Shown: positions 34,294 through 42,562 of the stretch, piece after piece
How positions within the stretch are numbered: position 1 is the first letter of the stretch
Layout: each line of letters starts with the position of its first letter
Origin: Cryobacterium lactosi
GTDB lineage: Bacteria; Actinomycetota; Actinomycetes; Actinomycetales; Microbacteriaceae
DNA: 64,000 nt
Assembly: GCF_004403945.1 (NCBI RefSeq)
Contig: NZ_SOHM01000025.1
Coordinates: 64,205 to 128,204, forward strand
Direction of reading: 5' to 3'
Program-made: the position numbers and the translations under genes
The notes under the pieces: model-generated
Database searches by the model: none
What the model was told of the DNA's origin: nothing
Seen by the model: the letters and a program-made list of their open reading frames with translations, nothing else

Positions 34294-35714
34294 GCCAGAA
34301 CCCCGCTCAGCCGCCCAAACGGCTCATCCTCAACCTCTTCGAGATGAACTGCGTCAGCCACATCACCCACGGACTGTGGCGGCTGCCCGGCAACAACCGG
34401 CAACGGTTCAACGACATCGACTACTGGATCGAGCTGGCGCAGCTGCTCGAGGCCGGCGGCTTCGACGCTGTGTTCCTCGCGGACGTCATCGGCGCCTACG
34501 ACGTGTTCCGGGACGGCCCGGAGACGGCGCTGCGGGAGGGACTGCAGATCCCGAGCAACGACCCGCTGCTGGTGATCCCCGCGATGGCGGCGGTCACCAA
34601 GCACCTCGGCTTCGGGGTCACCTTCTCGACCAGTTACGAACCGCCCTTCGCGTTCGCCCGCCGGATGAGCACCCTCGACCATCTCACCAAGGGGCGGGTG
34701 GGCTGGAACATCGTCACGTCGTATCTGCCCAACGCCGCGCGCAACTTCGGCCACGCCGACCAGATCGCGCACGACCACCGCTACGAGATCGCCGACGAGT
34801 ACCTCGACGTGCTCTACAAGCTGTGGGAGGGGTCCTGGGACGACGACGCCGTGGTGGCGGATGCCGAGAACCTCGTCTACACGGACCCGGCGAAGGTGCG
34901 CTACATCAACCATGTCGGCGAGCACTTCTCGGTGGCCGGGCCGCACCTCTCCGAACCGTCGCTGCAGCGCACCCCGGTGCTCTTCCAGGCCACGGCGTCG
35001 AAGGCCGGAACCGCCTTCGCCGGCAAGCACGCCGAGGTGGTGTTCACGGGCGGGCCCACACCGGCCGGAGTCCTGGCGGGTATCCAGGCGATGCGGGACT
35101 CGGCCGTCGAGCAGGGCCGCGCGGCCGCCGACATCAAGTTCATCGTGCAGGCCGGTGTGGTGGTGGGCCGCACCGAGGAGGAGGCGGCCGAGAAGCTGCG
35201 GGCCTACCGGGAGCTGGCCAGCGTGGAGGGCCGGCTCGCGCACGCATCGCTGCCCTTCGACCCCACGGCCCACCCGCGCGACATCACGGTGCGTGAGGCC
35301 CTGGCCCGCGAGGGCAAATCGGATGCCCCCGGAGCGGCCTACCTGCCCCAGGACCAGAGCGTGGGGGAGTTCCTCGACGCCATCGCGACCTCGTGGGACG
35401 AGCAGTTCTTCGTGGTGGGCACGCCCACAGTCGTGGCCGACGCCATCGAGAGCTGGCTGGACGACATCGGCATCGACGGGATCAACCTGCGCCAGTACCA
35501 CTCCTTCGGCACGGCGCAGGACTTCATCGAACTGGTCGTGCCGGAGCTCCGCCGCCGCGGCCGGCTGCGAGAGGCGTATGTCGACGGGGAGACCCTGCGA
35601 GAGCGCATCTTCGGCGGGCCGGCCCGGCTGCAGCCCCCGCACGTGGCGACCCGCTACCGCAATGGGCAGAACCTCGAAGAGTCCGCCCTGCTCGAGACCG
35701 CTTCCAGGGTGTGA
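34290..35714 (+). CDS. Flavin-dependent monooxygenase, NtaA/SnaA/DszA (LLM) family
   Basis: A 474-residue FMN-dependent oxygenase of the bacterial luciferase superfamily. RLILNLFEMNCVSHITHGLWRLPGN (about residues 11-35), DYWIELAQLLEAGGFDAVFLADVIG (46-70) and MSTLDHLTKGRVGWNIVTSYLPNAARNFG (130-158) are diagnostic of the NtaA/DszA branch, which acts on chelators, sulfonates, sulfides or acyl compounds with a separate flavin reductase. No reductase gene is in the window. Its place directly behind an importer suggests that it oxidises the imported compound, perhaps to release sulfur or nitrogen; this is inference. Confidence 0.93.
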   Translation: MSQNPAQPPKRLILNLFEMNCVSHITHGLWRLPGNNRQRFNDIDYWIELAQLLEAGGFDAVFLADVIGAYDVFRDGPETALREGLQIPSNDPLLVIPAMAAVTKHLGFGVTFSTSYEPPFAFARRMSTLDHLTKGRVGWNIVTSYLPNAARNFGHADQIAHDHRYEIADEYLDVLYKLWEGSWDDDAVVADAENLVYTDPAKVRYINHVGEHFSVAGPHLSEPSLQRTPVLFQATASKAGTAFAGKHAEVVFTGGPTPAGVLAGIQAMRDSAVEQGRAAADIKFIVQAGVVVGRTEEEAAEKLRAYRELASVEGRLAHASLPFDPTAHPRDITVREALAREGKSDAPGAAYLPQDQSVGEFLDAIATSWDEQFFVVGTPTVVADAIESWLDDIGIDGINLRQYHSFGTAQDFIELVVPELRRRGRLREAYVDGETLRERIFGGPARLQPPHVATRYRNGQNLEESALLETASRV

Positions 35715-35715
35715 C

Positions 35716-36219
35716 ATGGACTGGGCAGGGGGCGCGGCGGGTGTAGGTCACGACGGTGACGAGGTGCGCGGGTTCGGTTTCTTCGTGCGCCTCGACGGCG
35801 ATGCCGCGCCCCGGGAGGCGCTCGCCGCGGCGCTGACCGACGTCGTGGCACGTCTGGCCCCGGATGCCCAGGTGCACGTCGAGCCGGAGCCCGGCCCCGG
35901 CGGCGGCGCGGCTGCAGGTGAAGGCGTCCTCATCGACGTGGGCCGCCAACTGCTGCTCGTCGACGGGCTGCCCGTGCAACTCAGCTACCGCGAGTTCCGG
36001 TTCCTCTGCTATCTGGTCCTGCATCCGGGCCTCACCGTGGGCCGGGCCGAGCTGATCGAAGCGCAGCGCACCTGGTCGCCGGTGACCAGCCCGCGCACCA
36101 TCGATGTGCACATCCAGCGCCTGCGCGTGAAGCTCGGCGCCTACGGTGACATCCTGCGCACCGAGCGAGGCACGGGCTACCGATACGACGCCCACGCTGA
36201 CGTGTGCATTCGGCGCTGA
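35716..36219 (+). CDS. Orphan winged-helix regulator (OmpR/PhoB-type DNA-binding domain)
   Basis: A 167-residue protein whose C-terminal 95 residues form an OmpR/PhoB-type winged helix: VDGLPVQLSYREFRFLCYLVLHPGLTVGRAELIEAQRTW ... SPRTIDVHIQRLRVKLGAYGDILRTERGTGYRYD. There is no receiver domain; the first 65 residues are Gly/Ala/Asp-rich and unlike a phosphoacceptor. ATG at 35716 follows the monooxygenase stop by one base, so it is the last gene of the ABC/monooxygenase operon and may regulate it. The frame open far upstream lies over the monooxygenase gene. Confidence 0.87.
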   Translation: MDWAGGAAGVGHDGDEVRGFGFFVRLDGDAAPREALAAALTDVVARLAPDAQVHVEPEPGPGGGAAAGEGVLIDVGRQLLLVDGLPVQLSYREFRFLCYLVLHPGLTVGRAELIEAQRTWSPVTSPRTIDVHIQRLRVKLGAYGDILRTERGTGYRYDAHADVCIRR

Positions 36220-36237
36220 GCGGGATACCGTGGGGGC

Positions 36238-36729
36238 ATGGCAACAGGGACCCCCGCCGACCGGACCGACCACGAGGCCGCCGACGACGAGGTGCGCGCC
36301 TTCGTCGACGCCGTCCCCGGCGCCACCCGGCGTCGGGATGCGGAGACGCTCCTGGCCTTGTTCGGGCGGATCACCGGCGAGCCGGCGCGGCTCTGGTACT
36401 CGTCGATCATCGGCTTCGGTCAGTACCACTACAAGTACGAGAGCGGGCGGGAGGGCGACGCGGGCGCGGCGGGCTTCTCACCGCGCAAGGCGTCGATGTC
36501 GATCTACTTTCCCGACGGACTCGGCGCCTACACCGATGAGCTCGCTCGGCTCGGACCGCACAAGGCCGCACTGAGCTGCCTGTACATCACCAACCTCGAC
36601 AAGGTCAACCTGGATGTGCTCGAGCGGATGGTCGAGACGTCATATCGCGCGGTGACCACGGGCGAGTACTTCGGGCACCGCGCCCGGGAATCCGACGGAG
36701 GCCGCCCGGAACCGCGCGAGCCGGAGTAG
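36238..36729 (+). CDS. DUF1801 domain protein
   Basis: A 163-residue soluble protein. RRRDAETLLALFGRITGEPARLWYSSIIGFGQYHYKYESGREGD (about residues 31-74) and SPRKASMSIYFPDG near 81-94 are the DUF1801/YdhG-like pattern. The function is unknown. It follows the winged-helix gene by 18 bases, so it may be read from the same message, but DUF1801 genes are usually independent. A large palindrome separates it from the convergent hydrolase gene. Confidence 0.88.
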   Translation: MATGTPADRTDHEAADDEVRAFVDAVPGATRRRDAETLLALFGRITGEPARLWYSSIIGFGQYHYKYESGREGDAGAAGFSPRKASMSIYFPDGLGAYTDELARLGPHKAALSCLYITNLDKVNLDVLERMVETSYRAVTTGEYFGHRARESDGGRPEPREPE

Positions 36730-36745
36730 CCCGTTCCTTCGCGAG

Positions 36746-36805
36746 TTGCCCCTGTGCGGACGAGTTGCCCCACCGTAGTGGGGCAAATCGTCCGCACGTG
36801 GGCAA
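36746..36805. terminator. 60-base palindrome between convergent genes
   Basis: Nested perfect stems: TTGCCC/GGGCAA outermost, then GTGCGGACGA/TCGTCCGCAC, then TGCCCCAC/GTGGGGCA around a CGTA loop, separated by two-base bulges on each side. It sits 16 bases after the DUF1801 stop and 28 bases after the convergent hydrolase stop. It is a likely bidirectional terminator. Its size also fits a dispersed palindromic element. Confidence 0.75.
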
Positions 36806-36833
36806 GTCGGTGCGTGTTCTATCTGTGCGTGGG

Positions 36834-37463
36834 TTAGTGCCCGCGAGCGAGCCAAGCCGGCAGGTCGGGAGCCTCGGCGCCGATCGTGGTGGACTCGCCG
36901 TGCCCGGTGTTCACCACGGTGTCGGCCGGCAGGGTGAGCAGCTTGCCCGTGATCGACTCGATGATGGTGGGGAAGTCGCTGTACGAGCGCCCGGTGGCGC
37001 CCGGCCCGCCGTGGAACAGCGTGTCGCCGCTGAACAGCGTGCCGAAGGCGGGCGCGTACAGGCAGACCGAGCCGGGAGAGTGCCCCGGGGTGTGGATCAC
37101 CTGCAGCTCGATCCCGGCCACAGCGATGGTGTCGCCGTCGGCGAGCTCGCGGTGCGGCGCGGCATCCGGGTAGACGACGTCCCAGAGCAACCGGTCGTCC
37201 GGGTGCAGGTAGACCGGCGCATCCGTGGCGGCCGAGACCGCCCCGGCGGCACCGATGTGGTCGTTGTGCGCATGCGTGCTCAGGATGCCCAGCAGCCGGC
37301 GGTCGCCGACCGCCTGAAGGATCGCCTCGGCGTTGTGGGCGGCATCGATGACGACGCACTCGGTGTCGTCACCGACGATCCAGACGTTGTTCTCCAACGC
37401 CCAGCTGCCGCCGTCGAGGTCGAAGGTGCCCTCGGTGACGAGGTGTTCGATGCGTGCGGTCAT
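36834..37463 (-). CDS. MBL-fold hydrolase paired with mycothiol-dependent formaldehyde dehydrogenase
   Basis: A 209-residue metallo-beta-lactamase-fold hydrolase with the zinc motif STHAHNDHIGAAG (about residues 67-79), HTPGHSPGSVCLY near 127-139 and a distal FSGDTLF near 148. In actinobacteria this gene type follows mscR, and the product is thought to hydrolyse the formyl-mycothiol ester made by MscR, the role S-formylglutathione hydrolase plays elsewhere. Its start overlaps the mscR stop by one base, so the pair is one operon. Confidence 0.9.
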   Translation of the reverse strand: MTARIEHLVTEGTFDLDGGSWALENNVWIVGDDTECVVIDAAHNAEAILQAVGDRRLLGILSTHAHNDHIGAAGAVSAATDAPVYLHPDDRLLWDVVYPDAAPHRELADGDTIAVAGIELQVIHTPGHSPGSVCLYAPAFGTLFSGDTLFHGGPGATGRSYSDFPTIIESITGKLLTLPADTVVNTGHGESTTIGAEAPDLPAWLARGH

Positions 37464-38557
37464 CAGAGCACCACCACCGAACGCAGCACATCGCCGGACG
37501 CCATCTTGGCGAAGGCCGCCTCGATCTCGTCGATGCGGATGCGTTCACTCACGAAGTCGCCCAGCGGCAGCCGGCCCTGCAGGTAGAGCTCGGTGAGCAT
37601 CGGGAAGTCCCGCTCGGGGAGGCAGTCGCCGTACCAGGAGCTCTTGAGCGAGCCGCCGCGGCCGAAGACATCCAGCAGCGGGATCTCGAGCGTCATCTCG
37701 GGCGTCGGTACGCCGACGAGCACCACCGTGCCGGCCAGGTCGCGGGCGTAGAACGCCTGCCGCCAGGTCTCCGGGCGGCCGACCGCATCGATCACGACGT
37801 CGGCGCCGAAGCCGCCGGTGAGCGCTTGCACGGCCGCGACGACCCCGTCTTCGTCGAGGCTCGACGAGTCGACCGTGTGCGTGGCGCCGAATTCGGCGGC
37901 CTTGGCCAGCTTTTTGGCGTCCCGGTCGATCGCGATGATGGTGCCGGCGCCGGCCAGCTTCGCGCCGACCACGGCGGCGTCGCCCACGCCGCCGCAGCCA
38001 ATGACGGCCACGGAGTCGCCCGCGCTGACGTTGCCGGTGTTCATGGCGGCGCCGATGCCGGCCATGATGCCGCAGCCGAGCAGTCCGACCGCGGCGGGGT
38101 CGGCATCAGGGTTCACCTTGGTGCACTGGCGCTCGTGCACCAGGGTCTTCTCGGCGAACGCGCCGATACCCAGCGCCGGGCTGAGCTCGGTGCCGTCGAC
38201 CAGGGTCATCTTCTGGCTGGCGTTGAAGGTATTGAAGCAGTACCAGGGTTCGGCGCGTTTGCAGGCCCGGCAGTCGCCGCAGACGGCGCGCCAGTTGAGC
38301 ACCACGAAGTCACCGACGGCCACGTGCGTGACGCCGGCGCCGATGATGCTCACCCGGCCGGCAGCCTCGTGGCCGAGCAGGAACGGGAAGTCGTCGTTGA
38401 TGCCGCCTTCCTTGTAGTGGAAGTCGGTGTGGCAGACGCCGCAGGTCTCGATGTCGACGACGACCTCGCCGGGTCCGGGATCGGGGATGACGATGTCGGT
38501 GAGCTCAACGGGAGCCCCCTTCGAGCGGGCGATCGCGCCTTGAACGGTGATGGGCAT
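37463..38557 (-). CDS. mscR: S-(hydroxymethyl)mycothiol dehydrogenase
   Basis: A 364-residue class III zinc alcohol dehydrogenase that oxidises the formaldehyde-mycothiol adduct with NAD+. Catalytic zinc residues lie in [10 protein letters not shown] near 39-48 and GHEAAG near 63. The structural zinc site is [15 protein letters not shown] near 92-106. The Rossmann loop is [20 protein letters not shown] near 185-204, and [18 protein letters not shown] near 278 fits the MscR group. Adjacent MBL hydrolase supports the assignment. It clears formaldehyde, and S-nitrosomycothiol reductase activity is known for this family. Confidence 0.93.
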   Translation of the reverse strand: MPITVQGAIARSKGAPVELTDIVIPDPGPGEVVVDIETCGVCHTDFHYKEGGINDDFPFLLGHEAAGRVSIIGAGVTHVAVGDFVVLNWRAVCGDCRACKRAEPWYCFNTFNASQKMTLVDGTELSPALGIGAFAEKTLVHERQCTKVNPDADPAAVGLLGCGIMAGIGAAMNTGNVSAGDSVAVIGCGGVGDAAVVGAKLAGAGTIIAIDRDAKKLAKAAEFGATHTVDSSSLDEDGVVAAVQALTGGFGADVVIDAVGRPETWRQAFYARDLAGTVVLVGVPTPEMTLEIPLLDVFGRGGSLKSSWYGDCLPERDFPMLTELYLQGRLPLGDFVSERIRIDEIEAAFAKMASGDVLRSVVVL

Positions 38558-38664
38558 GGAGCTCCTCGTGAGTTGCCGGGGCAGCCGGTGTGGCAGGCAT
38601 CCAACTTATCGAAGCATCCTGACCGGGTGTTGGCGCGGCTCGGTCCGGGCGTGCCGCGGGATGC

Positions 38665-39687
38665 TCAGCGGCCGGCTCGTGACCAGGCCAGCAGCTTCTC
38701 GACCGGCCAGGTTGTCACGATGCGTTCGTGCGGTACCCCGGCGTCGGCGGCACGTTCGGCGCCGTAGGCCAGGAAGTCGAGGTGGCCTGGCGCGTGCGCG
38801 TCGGTGTCGATACTGAACAGGCAGCCGGCCTCGAGCGCGAGCGTGATCAGGTCGGCCGGCGGGTCCTGCCGCTCCGGCCTGGAGTTGATCTCGACAGCAA
38901 CGTCGTTCTCGGCGCAGGCGGCGAACACCCGCTCGGCGTCGAAGTCCGACGGCGGGCGGGTGCCGCGCGACCCGGACACGAGCCGCCCGGTGCAGTGGCC
39001 GAGCACGTTGGTGTGCGGGTCACGGATGCCCGCCAGCATCCGCCTGGTCATGGTGATCGAGTCCTCGCGGAGCTTGGAGTGCACGCTGGCGACGACCACG
39101 TCGAGCCGGTCCAGTAGCTCGGGGGACTGGTCGAGCCGGCCGTTCTCGAGGATGTCGACCTCGATACCGGAGAGCAGCCGCACCCCATCGGGGCGAGCGT
39201 CCGTGTTGAGGTCGGCGACGACGCCGAGCTGCTCCTCCAACCGGTCGGCGGTTAGACCGTGCGCGACGGTGAGAGCGGGGGAATGGTCGGTCAGCGCCAG
39301 GTACTCCCGGCCGAGCAGCCGGGCCGCGGAGCGCATCAACTCGATCGACGTGGTGCCGTCCGACCAGTCGCTGTGGCTGTGCAGGTCCCCGCGGAGCGCG
39401 TCGCGCAGCTCGGCGCCGCGGGCGGCGAGGGGTTCGGCGCCGCGCCGGCGCAGGTTGTCGAGGTAGTCGGGCAGGCCGTACAGCGACTGCCCGATCACCT
39501 CGGCCGTGCGGTCCCCGATTCCCTTCATCGCCCGGAGCCGGCCGTCATGCACCCGATCGGCCAGCTCCGCGGGGTCGAGGTCGCCTATCAGGCTGGCAGC
39601 CCGGCGGAACGCCTGCACCTTGAAGGTCGGGGCGAGGTCGCGCTCCAGCCAGAAGGCGATCTCGGAGAGGTCATCGACGGAATCCAT
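38665..39687 (-). CDS. PHP-domain phosphoesterase with N-terminal helix-hairpin-helix
   Basis: A 340-residue protein with an N-terminal helical/HhH region (LRAMKGIGDRTAEVIGQSLYG, about residues 50-70) like that of polymerase X, and a PHP domain with RGDLHSHSDWSDG near 98-110, LALTDHSPAL near 130-139, GIEVDIL near 172, VVASVHSKL near 195 and IDTDAHAPGHLD near 303. The polymerase domain of PolX is absent. It could act as a histidinol-phosphatase-like or DNA-end-processing phosphoesterase. It stands alone. Confidence 0.9.
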   Translation of the reverse strand: MDSVDDLSEIAFWLERDLAPTFKVQAFRRAASLIGDLDPAELADRVHDGRLRAMKGIGDRTAEVIGQSLYGLPDYLDNLRRRGAEPLAARGAELRDALRGDLHSHSDWSDGTTSIELMRSAARLLGREYLALTDHSPALTVAHGLTADRLEEQLGVVADLNTDARPDGVRLLSGIEVDILENGRLDQSPELLDRLDVVVASVHSKLREDSITMTRRMLAGIRDPHTNVLGHCTGRLVSGSRGTRPPSDFDAERVFAACAENDVAVEINSRPERQDPPADLITLALEAGCLFSIDTDAHAPGHLDFLAYGAERAADAGVPHERIVTTWPVEKLLAWSRAGR

Positions 39688-39730
39688 GCAGCCATGATCG
39701 GCCCGAACCTGTAGAAACGGGAGCCCGGGC

Positions 39731-39775
39731 GTCGAAAAAACGGGCGCCGAAGAAACGGGCGCCGAAGAACCGGGG
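39731..39775 (-). repeat. 15-bp tandem repeat abutting a stop codon
   Basis: Three 15-base units, GTCGAAAAAACGGGC, GCCGAAGAAACGGGC and GCCGAAGAACCGGGG (plus-strand reading), fill the space between the PHP gene start and the stop codon of the minus-strand gene ending at 39778. The repeat starts two bases after that stop. Confidence 0.85.
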
Positions 39776-39777
39776 TA

Positions 39778-40098
39778 TCAGGCCACGTCGAAGTGAGCCA
39801 CCGTGAATTCACGATCGATGAGGAACCCGTCGTCTTGCGGATAGAAGACCGCCATCTCGATGTCATCGCCGGCGAAGGCGACGATATCGGCGTAGTCGCG
39901 CCAGAACGAGACCGTGCGCACCTCGCACCGGCCGTCCGGCAGGTCGCGGAACACCGTGGCGGCGCCCAGATTGCCCCGGGTCGACCTGTAGTCAGCCAGC
40001 CCGGTGCGCTCCATATAGCCTGCGTAGGCCGCACGATCCTCCGGCCTGATCCAACCGGTCCAGCTGCGCATCACGCTGCCCGCAGGGATGTCGAACAT
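39778..40098 (-). CDS. Small dimeric alpha/beta-barrel-like protein (monooxygenase-like fold)
   Basis: A 106-residue soluble protein starting MFDIPAGSVMRSWTGWIRPEDRAAYAGYMERTGLADY. The pattern of R-x-W-x-G-x-I near the start, then YxGYMERTGL and RTVSFWRDYADIVAFAGDD, is that of small antibiotic-biosynthesis-monooxygenase-like dimeric barrels. The true function is unknown. The ATG at 40098 has a perfect AGGAGG eight bases upstream, better than the longer frame to 40131. The gene is divergent from the HhH-GPD gene, with 143 bases between starts. Confidence 0.75.
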   Translation of the reverse strand: MFDIPAGSVMRSWTGWIRPEDRAAYAGYMERTGLADYRSTRGNLGAATVFRDLPDGRCEVRTVSFWRDYADIVAFAGDDIEMAVFYPQDDGFLIDREFTVAHFDVA

Positions 40099-40241
40099 GT
40101 CAGCCTCCTCTGGCCGGGGCCCTCGCTGCACGGTGCTTTCGGATGGGGCGCTCCGGTTGTCGCCATGGTGGACCCCCGATGCCGTGCTGCCAACCCGCAG
40201 CGCACCCTGCGGATCTGTCCAGGCGGTGCGAGACTGGGCTG

Positions 40242-40829
40242 ATGACGCTGCACCTCACCGGCGATACCGCCGCAGACACCCTCCTCAGCGACGACCCATT
40301 CGCGCTCCTGCTCGGCATGCTCCTGGACCAGCAGATCGCCATGGAGACCGCGTTCGCTGGTCCGGCGAAGATCCGGGACCGGATCGGCGGCCTCGACCCG
40401 TCGGTGATCGCCGCGTACGACCCCGAAAAGTTCGCCGCGATCTTCAAGCAGACCCCGGCAGTACACCGTTTCCCCGGCTCGATGGCCGCGCGGGTGCAGA
40501 CCCTGGCCGGCGTGGTCGCCCAGGACTGGAACGGTGACGCGGCAGCCATCTGGACCGAGGCCGGTCCGGACGGTGCCGCTCCAGACGGCGCCGAGGTGTT
40601 GCGCCGGCTGAAGGGACTTCCGGGGTTCGGTGAGCAGAAGGCCAAGATCTTCCTCGCCCTGCTCGGCAAAAGGCTCGGCGTCACCGCACCAGGCTGGCGC
40701 GAGGCATCCGCCCCCTATGGCGAGGAGGGCTCGTTGCGGTCGGTGGCCGACATCGTCGACCCGGAGTCGCTGGGCAAGGTTCGGGAGAGCAAACGAGCGG
40801 CCAAGGCCGCGGCTAAGGAAGCCAAGTAA
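40242..40829 (+). CDS. HhH-GPD-type base excision DNA repair protein
   Basis: A 195-residue DNA-glycosylase-like protein. FALLLGMLLDQQIAMETAFAGPAKIRDRIG (about residues 20-49) and LRRLKGLPGFGEQKAKIFLALLGKRLGV (near 118-145) give the helix-hairpin-helix and GPD arrangement of the actinobacterial HhH-GPD family, sometimes misannotated as HesB. The tail is Lys/Ala-rich (SKRAAKAAAKEAK), likely for DNA contact. No iron-sulfur cysteines are present. The start is ATG at 40242; the upstream frame is not conserved. Confidence 0.88.
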   Translation: MTLHLTGDTAADTLLSDDPFALLLGMLLDQQIAMETAFAGPAKIRDRIGGLDPSVIAAYDPEKFAAIFKQTPAVHRFPGSMAARVQTLAGVVAQDWNGDAAAIWTEAGPDGAAPDGAEVLRRLKGLPGFGEQKAKIFLALLGKRLGVTAPGWREASAPYGEEGSLRSVADIVDPESLGKVRESKRAAKAAAKEAK

Positions 40830-40915
40830 CCGTCGGGCCGTATTAGGCACGGGCCAGCGACGCGCTCGGTGCCGGCCGCGAGAGAATGGACGGACGTGAC
40901 CGAAGGAGCGTGCAG

Positions 40916-41632
40916 GTGGGCCCCCATTTCAGCGAGCAGACGTTCGACTTTCTCGAGGAGCTCGAGCACCGCAACAACCGCGAGTGGTTCGAGGAGCACC
41001 GGAGCGTCTACGAGACCGAGCTGAAGGCCCGGATGCTGGAGGTGATCGACGCGATCAACCTCCGTCTGGACGCTTTCGCGCCCGACTATCTGCGGCCGGC
41101 GCCGAAGGCGATGTTACGGATCTACCGCGACGTGCGGTTCTCGAACGACAAGACCCCGTACAAGACCCACCTTGCGGCGAACTGGCCCCGGCAGGGCCTG
41201 GAGAAGACCGGCGGGGCCGGGTTCTTCCTGCAGGCGGGGGTGCACGGGGTGATGGTCGCCGCCGGCGCCTATTCGCCGGGTTCGCCGCAATTGCACGCGA
41301 TCCGCGAGTACCTGCTCGACCACCACGACGAGATGCGCAGCCTTCTCGCCGCGCCGCCCGTGGTGCGGTTGGCGGAGCCGCTGGAGGGACGGCCGCTCCT
41401 CCGCGCGCCCAAGGGGTTTCCCGCCGAACATCCCGCCGCAGACCTGCTGCGGGTGCGCAGCTGGGCACTGTTCGCCCGCTTGCCTGGCGACGCCGCGCTC
41501 ACCGACGGTTTCGTCGACGCCGTCGTCGCACGATTCGAGGCACTGGCCCCGCTGGTCGACTTCCTCAACATTCCGCTGGCGACCGTCACCCCGCTGGAGC
41601 GGGAGGCAGCTGCCGGTCGCCGCCGCGCCTGA
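40916..41632 (+). CDS. DUF2461 domain protein
   Basis: A 238-residue protein of the DUF2461/TIGR02453 family. The diagnostic blocks are FDFLEELEHRNNREWFEEHRSVYE (about residues 9-32), APKAMLRIYRDVRFSNDKTPYKTHLAANW (60-88) and GAGFFLQAGVHGVMVAAGAYSP (97-118). The function is unknown. GTG at 40916 has GGAG seven bases upstream; an in-frame ATG at 40886 would add ten residues and lacks a ribosome site. Confidence 0.9.
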   Translation: MGPHFSEQTFDFLEELEHRNNREWFEEHRSVYETELKARMLEVIDAINLRLDAFAPDYLRPAPKAMLRIYRDVRFSNDKTPYKTHLAANWPRQGLEKTGGAGFFLQAGVHGVMVAAGAYSPGSPQLHAIREYLLDHHDEMRSLLAAPPVVRLAEPLEGRPLLRAPKGFPAEHPAADLLRVRSWALFARLPGDAALTDGFVDAVVARFEALAPLVDFLNIPLATVTPLEREAAAGRRRA

Positions 41633-41725
41633 TCGGTTGACCGCTGGCCCGGCGGATGCGGGACAATGGCAGGGAAGAGTGGTCGCGGCCGAACCGGTCC
41701 AACGGGCCATCGAAGGAGCTCACAA

Positions 41726-42034
41726 GTGAATGACCCTCGTGCGAAGATGGACGGTAATCGCCTGCTCTCGTTGGGTGCCCCGCAGTCGGACTGGACGAAA
41801 ACGCCTGGCCGGCTGCCCGGTTTCTGGGTGGCGGCTCTCGGGCTCATCGTCGCCGTGGTGTATCCGGTTCCCGCGCTGATCGTCGGCGCCGTCGGGCTCA
41901 TGTTCACCCTGCAGGCATACAGAGTCATCCCCGCGGGAGCGCGGGGCCGTGGCCTCGTCGTGGCAGCGTTGGCGCTGGCCGGGGCAACGGCCGGTGTGGT
42001 GGTGCTGCAGTTCGTGCTCGCCCTGCTGATGTGA
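41726..42034 (+). CDS. Small two-helix membrane protein
   Basis: A 102-residue protein. A hydrophilic N-terminus of about 30 residues precedes two hydrophobic helices (FWVAALGLIVAVVYPVPALIVGAVGLMFTLQ, about 32-62, possibly a hairpin, and GLVVAALALAGATAGVVVLQFVLALLM, 76-102). The GTG at 41726 follows GAAGGAG at a good distance; the longer frame has no ribosome site. I do not recognise a family. It may be a DUF4190-like protein. Confidence 0.7.
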   Translation: MNDPRAKMDGNRLLSLGAPQSDWTKTPGRLPGFWVAALGLIVAVVYPVPALIVGAVGLMFTLQAYRVIPAGARGRGLVVAALALAGATAGVVVLQFVLALLM

Positions 42035-42082
42035 TGGCAGCCCGATAGACCCCCAGCCCGACCAACCTAAGGTGACGATGCC

Positions 42083-42511
42083 ATGTTTCTTGCCGAGCTC
42101 AACTGGTGGGCCGTTCTTGTGGCCACACTGGCCGCCTTCGTCGCCGGGGCGATCTGGTTCGGGCCGAAGACCTTCTTTCCGCTCTGGTGGAAGCTCATGG
42201 GTAAGGGGCCGACCGAGCAGCCGGGTGCGACCGGCAACATGGCGGTGGTCTTCGGAGCGACATTCGTTGCCGCGCTCGTGGAGGCGATCGCGGTGGCCTC
42301 CGTCATCCACTTCGTCGCCGCCACGGATCCCGGCTTCGGCACTGTGCAGGGTGGACTCACGGGGTTGCTGCTCGGCGTCGGTCTGGCGGCGGCGGCCTCA
42401 CTCTCGCACCGGCTCTTCGCCGGCCACGGCTTCAGGGTCTGGCTGATCGAAGTGGGAAGCGATGTCCTGAACCTCACCATCATGGGCTTGATCCTGGGCA
42501 GCTGGCGGTAG
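42083..42511 (+). CDS. DUF1761 domain membrane protein
   Basis: A 142-residue protein with four membrane helices. The sequence LNWWAVLVATLAAFVAGAIWFGPKTFFPLWWKLMGK (about residues 6-41) and the C-terminal RVWLIEVGSDVLNLTIMGLILGSWR are the DUF1761 pattern. The function is unknown. It is preceded by CTAAGGTGACG and stands 48 bases behind the small membrane protein gene, possibly in one transcript. Confidence 0.9.
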   Translation: MFLAELNWWAVLVATLAAFVAGAIWFGPKTFFPLWWKLMGKGPTEQPGATGNMAVVFGATFVAALVEAIAVASVIHFVAATDPGFGTVQGGLTGLLLGVGLAAAASLSHRLFAGHGFRVWLIEVGSDVLNLTIMGLILGSWR

Positions 42512-42562
42512 GCTCCTGATCCGGCCCTATGCCCGGCCGGGTAGTAGGGGTTTCATGGGGGC

